64,000 bases of DNA from Brevibacterium paucivorans (GTDB lineage: Bacteria > Actinomycetota > Actinomycetes > Actinomycetales > Brevibacteriaceae). Below the pieces are notes generated by a model, which did no database searches, had not been told where the DNA came from, and worked only from the letters and a program-made list of their open reading frames with translations. Where the stretch lies: contig NZ_JAFBCP010000001.1 in NCBI RefSeq assembly GCF_016907735.1, positions 1,612,001-1,676,000 of the forward strand, in the 5' to 3' direction. Within the stretch, counting starts at the first letter, position 1. Each line of letters starts with the position of its first letter. Shown here in pieces: positions 56,122-64,000 of this stretch. Made by a program: the position numbers and the translations under genes.

Positions 56122-57168
56122 ATGAAGTCTCTTTTCCGCAATGCACGGTCTGTTGTCCGTGGCACCGCCCTTGCATCAGCCTTGGCCGTCTCCACACTGA
56201 TGTTCACCGCGTGCGATGTTTCCGACGCCGGTAACGGTGGAGACAAGGCTGAGGGCAGCGGTGAAATCAACCTCTACACCTCAGAACCTGAAGCAAAAAT
56301 CAACGAAGTCATTGACGCGTTCAACAAAGAAAACCCAGACATCCAGGTCAAGGTCTTCCGCGCTGGAACCGGTGAACTAAAGACACGTATCGCCTCAGAG
56401 AAGAAGTCGGGAAAGATCGGCGCTGACGTACTCCTGGCCGCTGACGTTCCCACGTTTGAAGGGTTCAAGAGCGAAGACGAACTGATCAAACTCGACAACG
56501 TCGAAACAGACGGAATCGAAAAAGAGCAGGTCGACGCGGACGGGTACTACGTGGGAACTCGCATCATCCCCACCGTGATCGCATACAACAAGGACAAGGT
56601 AAAGGAAGCTCCAAAGTCCTGGGCAGAACTCACCGACCCTAAGTTCAAAGAACAGATTGCAATGCCCAACCCGGATGTTTCCGGCGCGGCAGCGTTCAAC
56701 ACCGCACTGTGGCTTGACCAGCCAGAACTGGGCGAGGACTGGCTCAAGAAGCTCGGCGAAAACAAGCCAAAGGTGCTGGAATCTAACGGTCCGGTCGCGC
56801 AGGCCGTTGCTGATGGTTCGTCACCTCTGGGCGTTGTCGTGGACTACCCAGTGCGCGACCTCGCCGACAAGGGTTCACCCGTTGCAGTGAGCTACCCTTC
56901 AGACGGCGTACCGTATGTGAACCAGCCTGCCGGTGTGTTCAAGGACTCGGAGAACCCGGATGCGGCGCAAGCGTTCGTGAGCTTCCTGGTGTCCAAAGAA
57001 GGGCAGGAGTTGGCAGTTAAGCAGAACTACGTGCCGATTCGCTCTGACGCCGGCGCACCTGAAGGCGCACCTGCTCTTACCGACATCAACCTGATCCAGC
57101 CGGACTACGCCAAGGTGAAGGAACAGCAGGACGGTGCAGTAGAGAAGTTCAAGGAGATCATGGGGTGA
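56122..57168 (+). CDS. Ferric iron/phosphonate-class ABC transporter substrate-binding lipoprotein
   Basis: 348 residues. The signal peptide ends in LMFTAC (about Cys31). The mature part starts with INLYTSEPEAKINEVIDAFNKEN, the pattern of the FbpA/FutA/PhnS group, with TVIAYNKDKVKEAPKSWAEL and VPYVNQPAGVFKDSENP further on. Iron-binding tyrosines of FbpA are not clearly conserved, and no iron box lies upstream, so a phosphonate, phosphoglycerate or other ligand is equally possible. Its stop overlaps the permease start. Confidence 0.88.
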   Translation: MKSLFRNARSVVRGTALASALAVSTLMFTACDVSDAGNGGDKAEGSGEINLYTSEPEAKINEVIDAFNKENPDIQVKVFRAGTGELKTRIASEKKSGKIGADVLLAADVPTFEGFKSEDELIKLDNVETDGIEKEQVDADGYYVGTRIIPTVIAYNKDKVKEAPKSWAELTDPKFKEQIAMPNPDVSGAAAFNTALWLDQPELGEDWLKKLGENKPKVLESNGPVAQAVADGSSPLGVVVDYPVRDLADKGSPVAVSYPSDGVPYVNQPAGVFKDSENPDAAQAFVSFLVSKEGQELAVKQNYVPIRSDAGAPEGAPALTDINLIQPDYAKVKEQQDGAVEKFKEIMG

Positions 57169-58847
57169 GTTTGACTCACCACAGTTCCGACTCCCGGGGA
57201 TCCACGTCCGCGCAGAGTTCAAAGCGCGGTAAGGTCTCGCGGGAGTCGGGGCTTCGTGTCCCAGGGCTACGACTCGCAGTTTGGGTCGCTGTCCTGGTGA
57301 CGATCGCTCTTCCACTCACAGCGGTGGTGTCAACGGGCCTGAGCTCTTCCGGGCTGGAAGTGTTCCGCAACCCCGACCTGTTGACAGCCATAGGCAACTC
57401 GCTGGTGAGCTCCGGGTGCGCAGCACTGGGCGCAACTGTGGTGGCGCTCGCGCTTACGATCGCACTCGACAGGTTCAAAGTTCCGGGCGCTAGCGTCTTG
57501 CGTTGGCTGTTCCTGTTGCCGTTCCTGATCCCGCCGTTTATCAGCGCGATGTCGTGGATCGCCCTGTTTTCACCGTCGGGTCCACTCCGCTCGCTCTTAG
57601 GAACAGTACTCCCGACCAACATTTACGGCGCCGGGGGAGTGATCCTGCTACTGACCATCACGTCGTGGCCCATGGCGTATTTGCTCATCAGCTCTGCCAT
57701 GACGCGTATCCCCAGCCAGCTCGAAGAGGCCGCGCGCGTGTCCGGCGCATCGACAGCCCGCATCTACACCACGGTCACGCTCCCGCTGCTACGACCCGCA
57801 CTCATGGCGTCGCTGGTCCTGACGTTTGCCAGTAACCTGTCGGACTTCGGAATCCCCGCGCTTTTAGGACTTCCCGCCAACTACACCACCCTCACCACGC
57901 TGGTGTACCGGTTCATCGCGTCGCACTCAGTGCACAACCCGCTTCCGGCCGCTTCGGCTGTCGGAACGATTCTTCTTGCACTCGCATGCCTGGCAGTCTT
58001 CGTTCAGCGCTCTACCGGAACGACCTCGGCGGCGGCATCCACACGAGTCACCCAACCGGCCGCGCGCACCCCACTTCTCTGGGCGCTCACCGTGGTCCTC
58101 TGGGCGGGAGCTATCATCGCGACCGTGCTACCTCTCCTCGCGCTCATCCGCCAAGCGATCCTGCCAGCCCCAGGCGTACCACTGCGAGCAGACACCGTCA
58201 CGTTCGCGAACTTCACGCACGCACTCTCTAACCCTTCTGTACTGTCCGGCGTGGGTAACTCAGTGCTCCTGGCCTTAGGTGCCGGTCTCGCATGCACTGT
58301 GCTGGGGTGGGTGATCGCACTGCTCTTGACCCGTACCCGCAGCTTCGACAATGTGGGACTCGACATCTTCGCACTCCTCCCGCAGGCGCTCCCGGGTCTG
58401 GTCGTAGCTGTCGCGTGGCTCTTGGTTTCCCCGCTACTGGGAATCTTCAACACGCTGTGGGCGATACTCGCCGCGTACGTCATGGCGTTCAGCGCGATCG
58501 TCGTCCAAATGGTCCGCCCCACCTCCGCGGCCTTGAGCCGGTCCTTCGAAGAAGCCGCGCAAACCGCAGGTGCCAGCCCCACCCGAGCCCTTTTAACCAC
58601 CTCGGGCCGATTCACCCTCCCCATTGCCGTCACAGGGGGAGTGGTGGTCGCCCTCACCGCCGTTCGCGAACTCACCATCTCGATCCTGCTGGTAGCCCCC
58701 GGCACCCGCACCTTGGGAGTGGTCATCTTTAATCTGCAACAGGCGGGCGACTACTCAGCGGCCAGTGCGCTCGCGGTCTTGGTGTGCCTGGCCGGCATCC
58801 TGGGGTTGGGCCTCGTCACCGCCCACAACCGAAAGGCCAAACCATGA
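57165..58847 (+). CDS. Fused double-domain ABC permease (FbpB-like)
   Basis: 560 residues with about twelve helices. Two permease halves are fused: the EAA loop of the first is EEAARVSGASTARIYTTVTL and that of the second is EEAAQTAGASPTRALLTTSG. This fused form is typical of the FbpB/FutB and phosphonate-transport class. GTG start overlaps the preceding stop, and ATGA overlaps the ATPase gene. Confidence 0.93.
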   Translation: MSLTHHSSDSRGSTSAQSSKRGKVSRESGLRVPGLRLAVWVAVLVTIALPLTAVVSTGLSSSGLEVFRNPDLLTAIGNSLVSSGCAALGATVVALALTIALDRFKVPGASVLRWLFLLPFLIPPFISAMSWIALFSPSGPLRSLLGTVLPTNIYGAGGVILLLTITSWPMAYLLISSAMTRIPSQLEEAARVSGASTARIYTTVTLPLLRPALMASLVLTFASNLSDFGIPALLGLPANYTTLTTLVYRFIASHSVHNPLPAASAVGTILLALACLAVFVQRSTGTTSAAASTRVTQPAARTPLLWALTVVLWAGAIIATVLPLLALIRQAILPAPGVPLRADTVTFANFTHALSNPSVLSGVGNSVLLALGAGLACTVLGWVIALLLTRTRSFDNVGLDIFALLPQALPGLVVAVAWLLVSPLLGIFNTLWAILAAYVMAFSAIVVQMVRPTSAALSRSFEEAAQTAGASPTRALLTTSGRFTLPIAVTGGVVVALTAVRELTISILLVAPGTRTLGVVIFNLQQAGDYSAASALAVLVCLAGILGLGLVTAHNRKAKP

Positions 58848-59926
58848 CAGCCCTTGAACTCAACGACATCAACGTGCGCTACCCCGGAGGTGGCGGCTTG
58901 TTCGACATCTCGCTCACGGCGCAGACCGGTGAGTTCATCTGTCTGGTGGGCCCATCTGGGTCGGGTAAGACTACGCTGTTGCGCACCATCGCGGGGTTCT
59001 TGCGTCCCGTGTCGGGCGGTATGCGGATCAATGGCGCCGAGGTCGTTTCCGACTCTGCGTTCCTGGGCCCTGACAAGCGCGGGCTGGGTATGGTGTTTCA
59101 GGATCACGCGGTGTGGCCGCACATGTCGGTGGGGCAGAACGTCGCCTACCCGTTGCGGGTGAGTGGGCTCAAGGGCGCCGAGGTGCGCGACCGTGTCGCT
59201 CAGACTCTCACCCAGGTGGGGCTTGCCGGGATGGCGGACAGGAAGCCAGACTCTCTGTCTGGTGGGCAACGGCAGCGTGTGGCAATTGCCCGGGCAATCA
59301 TTGCGAAACCGAACGTGGTGCTGTTTGACGAAGCGCTTTCGTCTCTGGACGAGCCGTTGCGTGCGGATTTGCGTGGCCAGCTCAAAGCGCTCACTGAAGA
59401 GCTTTCGCTGACCGCCGTGTATGTAACGCACGACCGCTCTGAAGCCCTTGCACTGGCCGACAGGATCGCAGTGCTCAAGTCCGGGCGAATCATCCAGTAC
59501 AGCGACCCTCAACAGGTGTTGAACGCTCCGCAGGATCCGTTTGTTGCGCAGTTCATGTCCGATGCCGGCCTGTTTCCTGTCACGCTTGCAGGCGGAGACG
59601 GCGAGAGCGAGCGTGATGGCGATGGCGGTGGGGCCGTTGCTCTTGAAAACGGGTCACGGGTCACCGGTTTCACCCGCATGCATGCCGAGGTGGACCCCAT
59701 CCTCGCTGTAGGTGAGGGTGACGCGCGTGTGTGTTCTACCGGGGAGGGACACGTGGACGGAACGGTTGAGTCTGTTCTGTTCGACCGCGCGGGCTGGCTA
59801 GTGCAAGTGAGCGTGGGGGATCAGGCGCTGACCGTTTTGACTGCGGGTGATCGTCCTCGCGTGGGCGATACGGTTGGCGTTAGGTTCACGGGCGGGACGC
59901 TGTTTTCACGCGAAAACCCGCGCTGA
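58844..59926 (+). CDS. ABC transporter ATP-binding protein (FbpC/PotA type)
   Basis: 360 residues from the ATG at 58844. Walker A GPSGSGKTT, Q-loop MVFQDHAVWPHMSV, signature LSGGQRQR and Walker B VVLFDEALSSLDEP are present. A C-terminal TOBE-like regulatory domain follows (about 245-360), after a Gly/Asp/Glu-rich insert near 250-262. It powers the transporter of the two preceding genes. Confidence 0.93.
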   Translation: MTALELNDINVRYPGGGGLFDISLTAQTGEFICLVGPSGSGKTTLLRTIAGFLRPVSGGMRINGAEVVSDSAFLGPDKRGLGMVFQDHAVWPHMSVGQNVAYPLRVSGLKGAEVRDRVAQTLTQVGLAGMADRKPDSLSGGQRQRVAIARAIIAKPNVVLFDEALSSLDEPLRADLRGQLKALTEELSLTAVYVTHDRSEALALADRIAVLKSGRIIQYSDPQQVLNAPQDPFVAQFMSDAGLFPVTLAGGDGESERDGDGGGAVALENGSRVTGFTRMHAEVDPILAVGEGDARVCSTGEGHVDGTVESVLFDRAGWLVQVSVGDQALTVLTAGDRPRVGDTVGVRFTGGTLFSRENPR

Positions 59927-59943
59927 TCTGGCCCTTCGAACCT

Positions 59944-62900
59944 TCACGAGTTTGGCGGCCGGAACCTGTCGCTTGAGTTCCACTCCTGGGGAGCGGGCCG
60001 TCCGTTATCAGCCTGATGTTGCGGAGCCTGCGGTGGAGCGTTGAATGGCTCCCGCGTCTGCGGAGGTTGCGGCACCTCTCGTTGGGGAGGGTGTGGCTGT
60101 TGCCGTTGCACCTGCGGAGGTTGTGGCGCCTGCGGCGGTTGTGGCACATCCCGCCGAGGTGCCTGTGGTGGTTGAGGGTGTTGCCGGTCCTGAGCGGCCC
60201 CGAACGGCTGACCCGGCTGATCTGCACGTGCATCATCTACGGGTTTCCGGTTGCCACGTAGCAGCATCCACACAACGACCCCAATGATGATGAGCGCAAG
60301 AACAACGAGTACCAGCCACACAACATCACGCAGCAACCACACGGCTGAAAGAGCCAACGTTCCAACGGAACACCACACCAAAACTGGTCGGTTGGTAAGC
60401 GCCCCCATGATGAGGAAGAACACCAGCCACGACAAGAACACGGCCGTGTAGAAGCCACCCGAGATCAGCGCCACCAGCAGGCCAATGAACGTCATGAGCC
60501 CGAACGTGACATACAACCTCACCTGCGTACCAACGCGACGGGAGGCAAGCCAGGGGAAACCACCTCGGCCACCATAGATCCACGCCCAAAACAGTGCGGT
60601 GAGCGCCACGATGTGCAACGGCACATAGAAATTCCAGCGCACCAGACCGCTTAACGAAACCGCCAGCCCCAAAGCGCCCACATAACTGGCGATCTCAAAG
60701 AACACCGCACGGTGACGACTCACCCGCACAGCAGTCATGACTGTGGCAGCGACTGCCAACAGAATCAGGCCAACGACAACCCTGGCAAACGACGGAATCG
60801 GCACCGCGGAACTATCGATGAAGGCTGCAGGTAGCAACGCGCCCAGCAAGATCAGCGTCGCGGCAACCAAGCTTGCAAGAGCTTTCCGCTTAACCAGCAC
60901 CTGCACCCAGTGAACCGCGTACAAGATGGCCCACGCAATAATGTTGGCCAGTACAAAGTGGTTGACCCCCTCCAGGAACGGGGACGTCACAGATCGTGCA
61001 AACGTGGGGACAGTGGCCATAGTGGCCAAAATGAACCACTGAACCCGCATCACGTGAGTCACGTACACAATCACTGCGGTCGCCAAGACGCTCGCTATTG
61101 TGAAGAAGTACCAGTCTTCGAACTTAGGCGCTACAGCCCCAACCGCGTGTACGCACACGGCGGCCGCATACAAAATAACAAACACTGGAGCCGGAGACGG
61201 CTCAAACTGTGCGACCGGACCATTCTGAGCACGTTTTGCGTGCTCGGACTTCGCAACCTCAACCCGCCGCTGATGCTCGGGCCGCGTCAAGCGACGTGCC
61301 ACATCAAATCCGACAAGCAACGCCACCAGATCAATCGCGGTCGCAGACACAAACAAGGTCGCATAAGGGAAATTTGGGGCAAGCGCGATCGTCAATACAT
61401 TGATCGCGCCCAAACCAGTCACAATCAGACTCGCAATTGCTGCATACTGCGCTCGCCGGTAACGGCCACGCGCATAGCGACGCGCATAAACAATCATGAG
61501 GCCCGCCGCTAATAGCGCGAAAAAGGTAAGCGAAAGAGGACGCGAGAAGATCCATCGCCATGAGTCGCGACTACCCGCAATGACCGCGTCAACACCGAAC
61601 GAAAAAGCAAACAGCAACGGAACTGTTGACAGTGTGAAGAGGCCCGAACGCACGAGGAAAGCCAGCCCCACTAAAACCAAAACCAGCACAGACAGGACGA
61701 CCAAGTGCCACGCCTGCATCCCATAGAACAGGGCAAGAAATGCCGGGGCGAACGCGCTCGCAGGGAAGATCGCCGTGTAAAACGGTGAGGAAATGCGCAA
61801 ACGGCGGCGACTACGACCTCGGGGACTGACAATCCACCCGGTGAACAGCGCGTCAGCCACGACAAAAACACCCACTGCAATGACGTAGCAAATGACGACG
61901 GTGGACTTATCGCCGCCAATGAAATGAGCAACAACGCACGCAAGTGACACGGCGAACATCACGGCTGACCCGTATCCCAAAGCGCGCTGTAGGGGAGTGT
62001 CTGTCGTAACAGCAAACACCAAGTGCATCGCCGCGAGCAAAGCAAAGATGATCCCGGCCGGGATATAGAGCCTGCCGTCAGTGCCCTCGATCCGGAACCC
62101 CGTGACCGCTGTGCCCACCAGGAAACACGCGGTCGTCACGATGTGCGTTGTTAAGCGGAAAGCGGTGTTAGCTCGACGAATAAGCGCTTCCACCACATGC
62201 CACAGTCCCACGACAAGGAACGCAAGGCCGGTGGCGAATCTGATCGCATCGTCTGTATTGCTGATCAGTTTAGCGATGGCGTTTGCTGTTAGGGCAATCG
62301 TGAGCGCTCCAGTCACGCGGGCAACAATGGCTTGCCATCCCCAACGGTTCAGGCTGGCAGAAAGGACATAGAACACGGTCAAAAGACCAAACAGGATTGC
62401 CCACTGGTATGTGACTGGGAACGGCTGCACGAACAAGCACGCGACAGCAGACGCCGGTGCCAGAATCTCACCTAAGAGCATGTGCGGGCGCACGAACCTC
62501 TTGGGTAGCCGGTTGCGTGCCAAAGCCCCGACAAGCGCGAAAACTGTGGCCGTCGCCATGAGCCCGTAGAAGAACGCCACAGGTGGCAGTGCCGCGAAAT
62601 TCACGATGGACAACACCAATGAACCCACGAACAGCAGGCCGAACCACATGATGGTTTCGGACTTCAGCAAGATCGCTGCCAGCACATACGCGATCACGCC
62701 CACCAGCGACGCCGCGAACCACGCAACTGAACCTGGAATCGAGTCACTGGCTCCTAACAGCCCGGTCGCAATGGGAAGAAGCGCGATTCCAAGGGCCACC
62801 AACGCAAAACCAACAGGCTTGAGCCGGGCAGACAGGGCGTGAATAACAAGACCCGCTACATAAGACAGAGCCGCGACAACCCCAATTGCCACCGCCCGCA

Positions 62901-63354
62901 CGATCGGTGACCCCGTCACACTTGCGAACGTGATCGCCGCAGCGATGAGGAATAAACAAGCAACACCCAGAAGAATGTTAGGCATCCACGCGGTAGAGGA
63001 TTGCTGTTTCTGAACCGACTGGTGGGGGAGCTGTGGTTGCTGCTGGGCTGGCTGGCTGGGCTGACTGGGCTGGCTCGCCTGTAGAGAGCTGTCAGCGAAA
63101 CCTGGGTAGCCGGAATAACCGGAGTTCTGTTGGTGCTGCGGGGCTCGTTGGTGGTGCTGCGCGACGGGCTGTTGCGGTGCCTGCGGTTGCTTCGGCGCCT
63201 GTGCATGATGGGGGACAGGTTTCTGTCGCCGAGGTCGTGCCCGGCTACCCGTTCGTGTTCGGGCTGACGCGGTCGTAGCGTTCAGGACGATGCCGGCCAC
63301 AAGTACGGTAAATACGCTGATCCACGAAAAGAATAGTAGCCAACCTTGTGTCAC
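59944..63354 (-). CDS. Very large polytopic membrane protein of unknown function
   Basis: About 1136 residues from a GTG at 63354, chosen for the AGAGGGGAG site before it; an ATG at 63384 is a close alternative, and open frame continues to 63555. One N-terminal helix is followed by a basic, Pro/Gln-rich cytoplasmic stretch (about 35-120), then some 25-30 membrane helices, and a Pro/Gln/Arg-rich tail with repeated PQPPQAP units (last about 90 residues). Actinobacterial membrane proteins of this size and shape exist without known function. I see no enzyme motif. It stands between the ABC operon and rpoB. Confidence 0.8.
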   Translation of the reverse strand: MTQGWLLFFSWISVFTVLVAGIVLNATTASARTRTGSRARPRRQKPVPHHAQAPKQPQAPQQPVAQHHQRAPQHQQNSGYSGYPGFADSSLQASQPSQPSQPAQQQPQLPHQSVQKQQSSTAWMPNILLGVACLFLIAAAITFASVTGSPIVRAVAIGVVAALSYVAGLVIHALSARLKPVGFALVALGIALLPIATGLLGASDSIPGSVAWFAASLVGVIAYVLAAILLKSETIMWFGLLFVGSLVLSIVNFAALPPVAFFYGLMATATVFALVGALARNRLPKRFVRPHMLLGEILAPASAVACLFVQPFPVTYQWAILFGLLTVFYVLSASLNRWGWQAIVARVTGALTIALTANAIAKLISNTDDAIRFATGLAFLVVGLWHVVEALIRRANTAFRLTTHIVTTACFLVGTAVTGFRIEGTDGRLYIPAGIIFALLAAMHLVFAVTTDTPLQRALGYGSAVMFAVSLACVVAHFIGGDKSTVVICYVIAVGVFVVADALFTGWIVSPRGRSRRRLRISSPFYTAIFPASAFAPAFLALFYGMQAWHLVVLSVLVLVLVGLAFLVRSGLFTLSTVPLLFAFSFGVDAVIAGSRDSWRWIFSRPLSLTFFALLAAGLMIVYARRYARGRYRRAQYAAIASLIVTGLGAINVLTIALAPNFPYATLFVSATAIDLVALLVGFDVARRLTRPEHQRRVEVAKSEHAKRAQNGPVAQFEPSPAPVFVILYAAAVCVHAVGAVAPKFEDWYFFTIASVLATAVIVYVTHVMRVQWFILATMATVPTFARSVTSPFLEGVNHFVLANIIAWAILYAVHWVQVLVKRKALASLVAATLILLGALLPAAFIDSSAVPIPSFARVVVGLILLAVAATVMTAVRVSRHRAVFFEIASYVGALGLAVSLSGLVRWNFYVPLHIVALTALFWAWIYGGRGGFPWLASRRVGTQVRLYVTFGLMTFIGLLVALISGGFYTAVFLSWLVFFLIMGALTNRPVLVWCSVGTLALSAVWLLRDVVWLVLVVLALIIIGVVVWMLLRGNRKPVDDARADQPGQPFGAAQDRQHPQPPQAPRRDVPQPPQAPQPPQVQRQQPHPPQREVPQPPQTREPFNAPPQAPQHQADNGRPAPQEWNSSDRFRPPNS

Positions 63355-63410
63355 GACAGTCACTCCCCTCTCAGCAAGAAACATAGCACCGGGGTTGTGC
63401 CGAAAATGAG

Positions 63411-63419
63411 TTATCCACA
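63411..63419 (+). promoter_or_regulatory. Consensus DnaA-box sequence
   Basis: TTATCCACA matches the classical DnaA box exactly. Only one copy is seen here, with a loose TTTCCACAA about 50 bases later, so this is not an origin. It might be chance or a DnaA-responsive site near the promoters of rpoB and the membrane-protein gene. Confidence 0.4.
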
Positions 63420-63581
63420 GGGGGAGTGAGGCTTCGTTGCAGATTTGTCTCATAGTGTGCGAGTTTCCACAACCGGGTGTCGCATCAACGGCCGTGGCCG
63501 GTTCACCAGCGTGAACACCATGTGTGAAAAAGCGCGAGCCAAGAGACGAGAGCAAAAAGAAAGAACTCTACCACAAGGCTC

Positions 63582-63610
63582 TTGCGTGGTTTGGCATTTG
63601 TGGTTAAACT
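63582..63610 (+). promoter_or_regulatory. Probable rpoB promoter
   Basis: TTGCGT (63582-63587), a 17-base spacer and TAAACT (63605-63610) fit the housekeeping consensus, 94 bases before the start codon. Confidence 0.55.
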
Positions 63611-63704
63611 GGTGGTTTGCGTTGCGGTGACTTCATTTTGCCTTCATATAGCGGTGGGCGTGAACTGCAACGCTCGGAGATACAACCACTGTGGAAGGAT
63701 CCCA

Positions 63705-64000
63705 TTGGCCGTCGCCAACGAAAACACAAGGACCGCTAACCCGCCCAAGCGCGTTTCCTTCGCGAAGATTCACGAACCACTCGAAGTTCCTAATCTGCTT
63801 GGTCTGCAGATCGACAGCTTCGACTGGCTGGTCGGAAACGAACGCTGGCAAGACCGTGTTGCTGAAGCGATTGAGAACGGAGACGACTCAGTTGCCACCA
63901 CCTCGGGTCTTGAAGACATTTTTGAAGAAATCTCGCCGGTAGAAGACTTCTCTGGAGCGATGTCGCTGTCGTTTAGCGACCACCGCTTCGAGCCACCAAA
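63705..64000 (+). CDS. rpoB: DNA-directed RNA polymerase subunit beta, N-terminal part (cut by window end)
   Basis: 98 codons are inside the window. The start is a TTG at 63705 with GGAAGGAT at 63692-63699. The protein reads [20 protein letters not shown] and [11 protein letters not shown], then [14 protein letters not shown], which is the standard actinobacterial RpoB N-terminus. It is normally followed by rpoC. It is separated from rplL by about 9 kb, unlike the contiguous order in many bacteria. Confidence 0.96.
   Translation, partial: MAVANENTRTANPPKRVSFAKIHEPLEVPNLLGLQIDSFDWLVGNERWQDRVAEAIENGDDSVATTSGLEDIFEEISPVEDFSGAMSLSFSDHRFEPP

Larger units (their letters stand above)
63355..63704. 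other. Intergenic region between the large membrane protein and rpoB
   Basis: About 350 bases without a convincing gene. It holds a perfect DnaA-box sequence (63411-63419), a likely rpoB promoter (63582-63610) and a roughly 90-base rpoB leader. Short open frames here have no ribosome binding site or recognisable sequence. Confidence 0.6.

Noticed and set aside
63445..63630. 61-codon plus-strand frame upstream of rpoB
   Set aside because: No ribosome binding site or recognisable domain, and it overlaps the likely rpoB promoter.
63691..63942. 83-codon frame starting with GTG at 63691
   Set aside because: Out of frame with the clear RpoB sequence that starts at the TTG at 63705.

Overview
The window is a 64 kb piece of an actinobacterial chromosome with about 57-60 % G+C by eye. 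Several things point to an actinobacterium, probably order Micrococcales: frequent GTG and TTG starts, paired MaoC-type dehydratases beside murB, DUF4229 and PLDc_N small membrane proteins, a MenJ-type geranylgeranyl reductase beside ubiE and a polyprenyl diphosphate synthase, and a DtxR/IdeR iron box. I cannot name a species. No rRNA, CRISPR array, transposase or phage gene is visible.

Layout. 1-6.5 kb: end of hemB, a coupled MarR regulator, hemL, a histidine phosphatase, then a complete system II cytochrome c maturation set (ResA-like, CcdA, ResB, CcsB), nearly all joined by stop/start overlaps and closed by a strong terminator. 6.7-9.3 kb: an MHS-family transporter and three small membrane proteins. 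9.4-21.5 kb: an almost complete menaquinone locus (menA, menE, menB, menC, menD, menF, ubiE/menG, menJ-like reductase, polyprenyl diphosphate synthase) with a lipoprotein and a CPBP protease inserted. Heme, cytochrome c and menaquinone genes together make this a respiratory-chain neighbourhood. 21.5-24.0 kb: RarD-like permease and FprA-type ferredoxin reductase. 24.0-28.3 kb: an iron-box-controlled operon joining a covalent-flavin amine oxidase to a siderophore-type ABC importer. 28.4-32.8 kb: LLM monooxygenase/FMN reductase pair, then an amidase coupled to a second MHS transporter. 32.9-36.7 kb: a frameshifted yajQ and a tripartite tricarboxylate transporter (TctCBA). 36.7-40.5 kb: tRNA-Tyr, glutamate dehydrogenase, glycerophosphodiesterase, amidohydrolase. 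40.5-47.0 kb: tRNA-Thr, tRNA-Met, a small membrane protein, hadA/hadB-like dehydratases, murB, adenosine deaminase, tRNA-Trp, secE, nusG, rplK, rplA. 47.2-52.3 kb: a 1701-residue repeat-rich LPXTG surface protein. 52.5-64 kb: an MBL hydrolase, the L10 leader with rplJ-rplL, a MetE-like protein, a ferric/phosphonate-class ABC transporter, a very large membrane protein, and the start of rpoB.

The most unusual signal is not a gene. The heptamer CCGAGGT (complement ACCTCGG) occurs about 77 times by eye, against roughly 12 expected from base composition. It shows almost no strand bias (about 41 plus, 36 minus), occurs in coding and non-coding DNA, and is nearly absent from the siderophore operon and the surface-protein gene. 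Its density, about one per 0.8 kb, resembles DNA uptake sequences of naturally transformable bacteria, which I do not know to be described in Actinobacteria. Other points of note are the iron-regulated flavin oxidase/ABC cassette, the single-base frameshift in yajQ, and a recent 750-bp tandem duplication in the surface protein.
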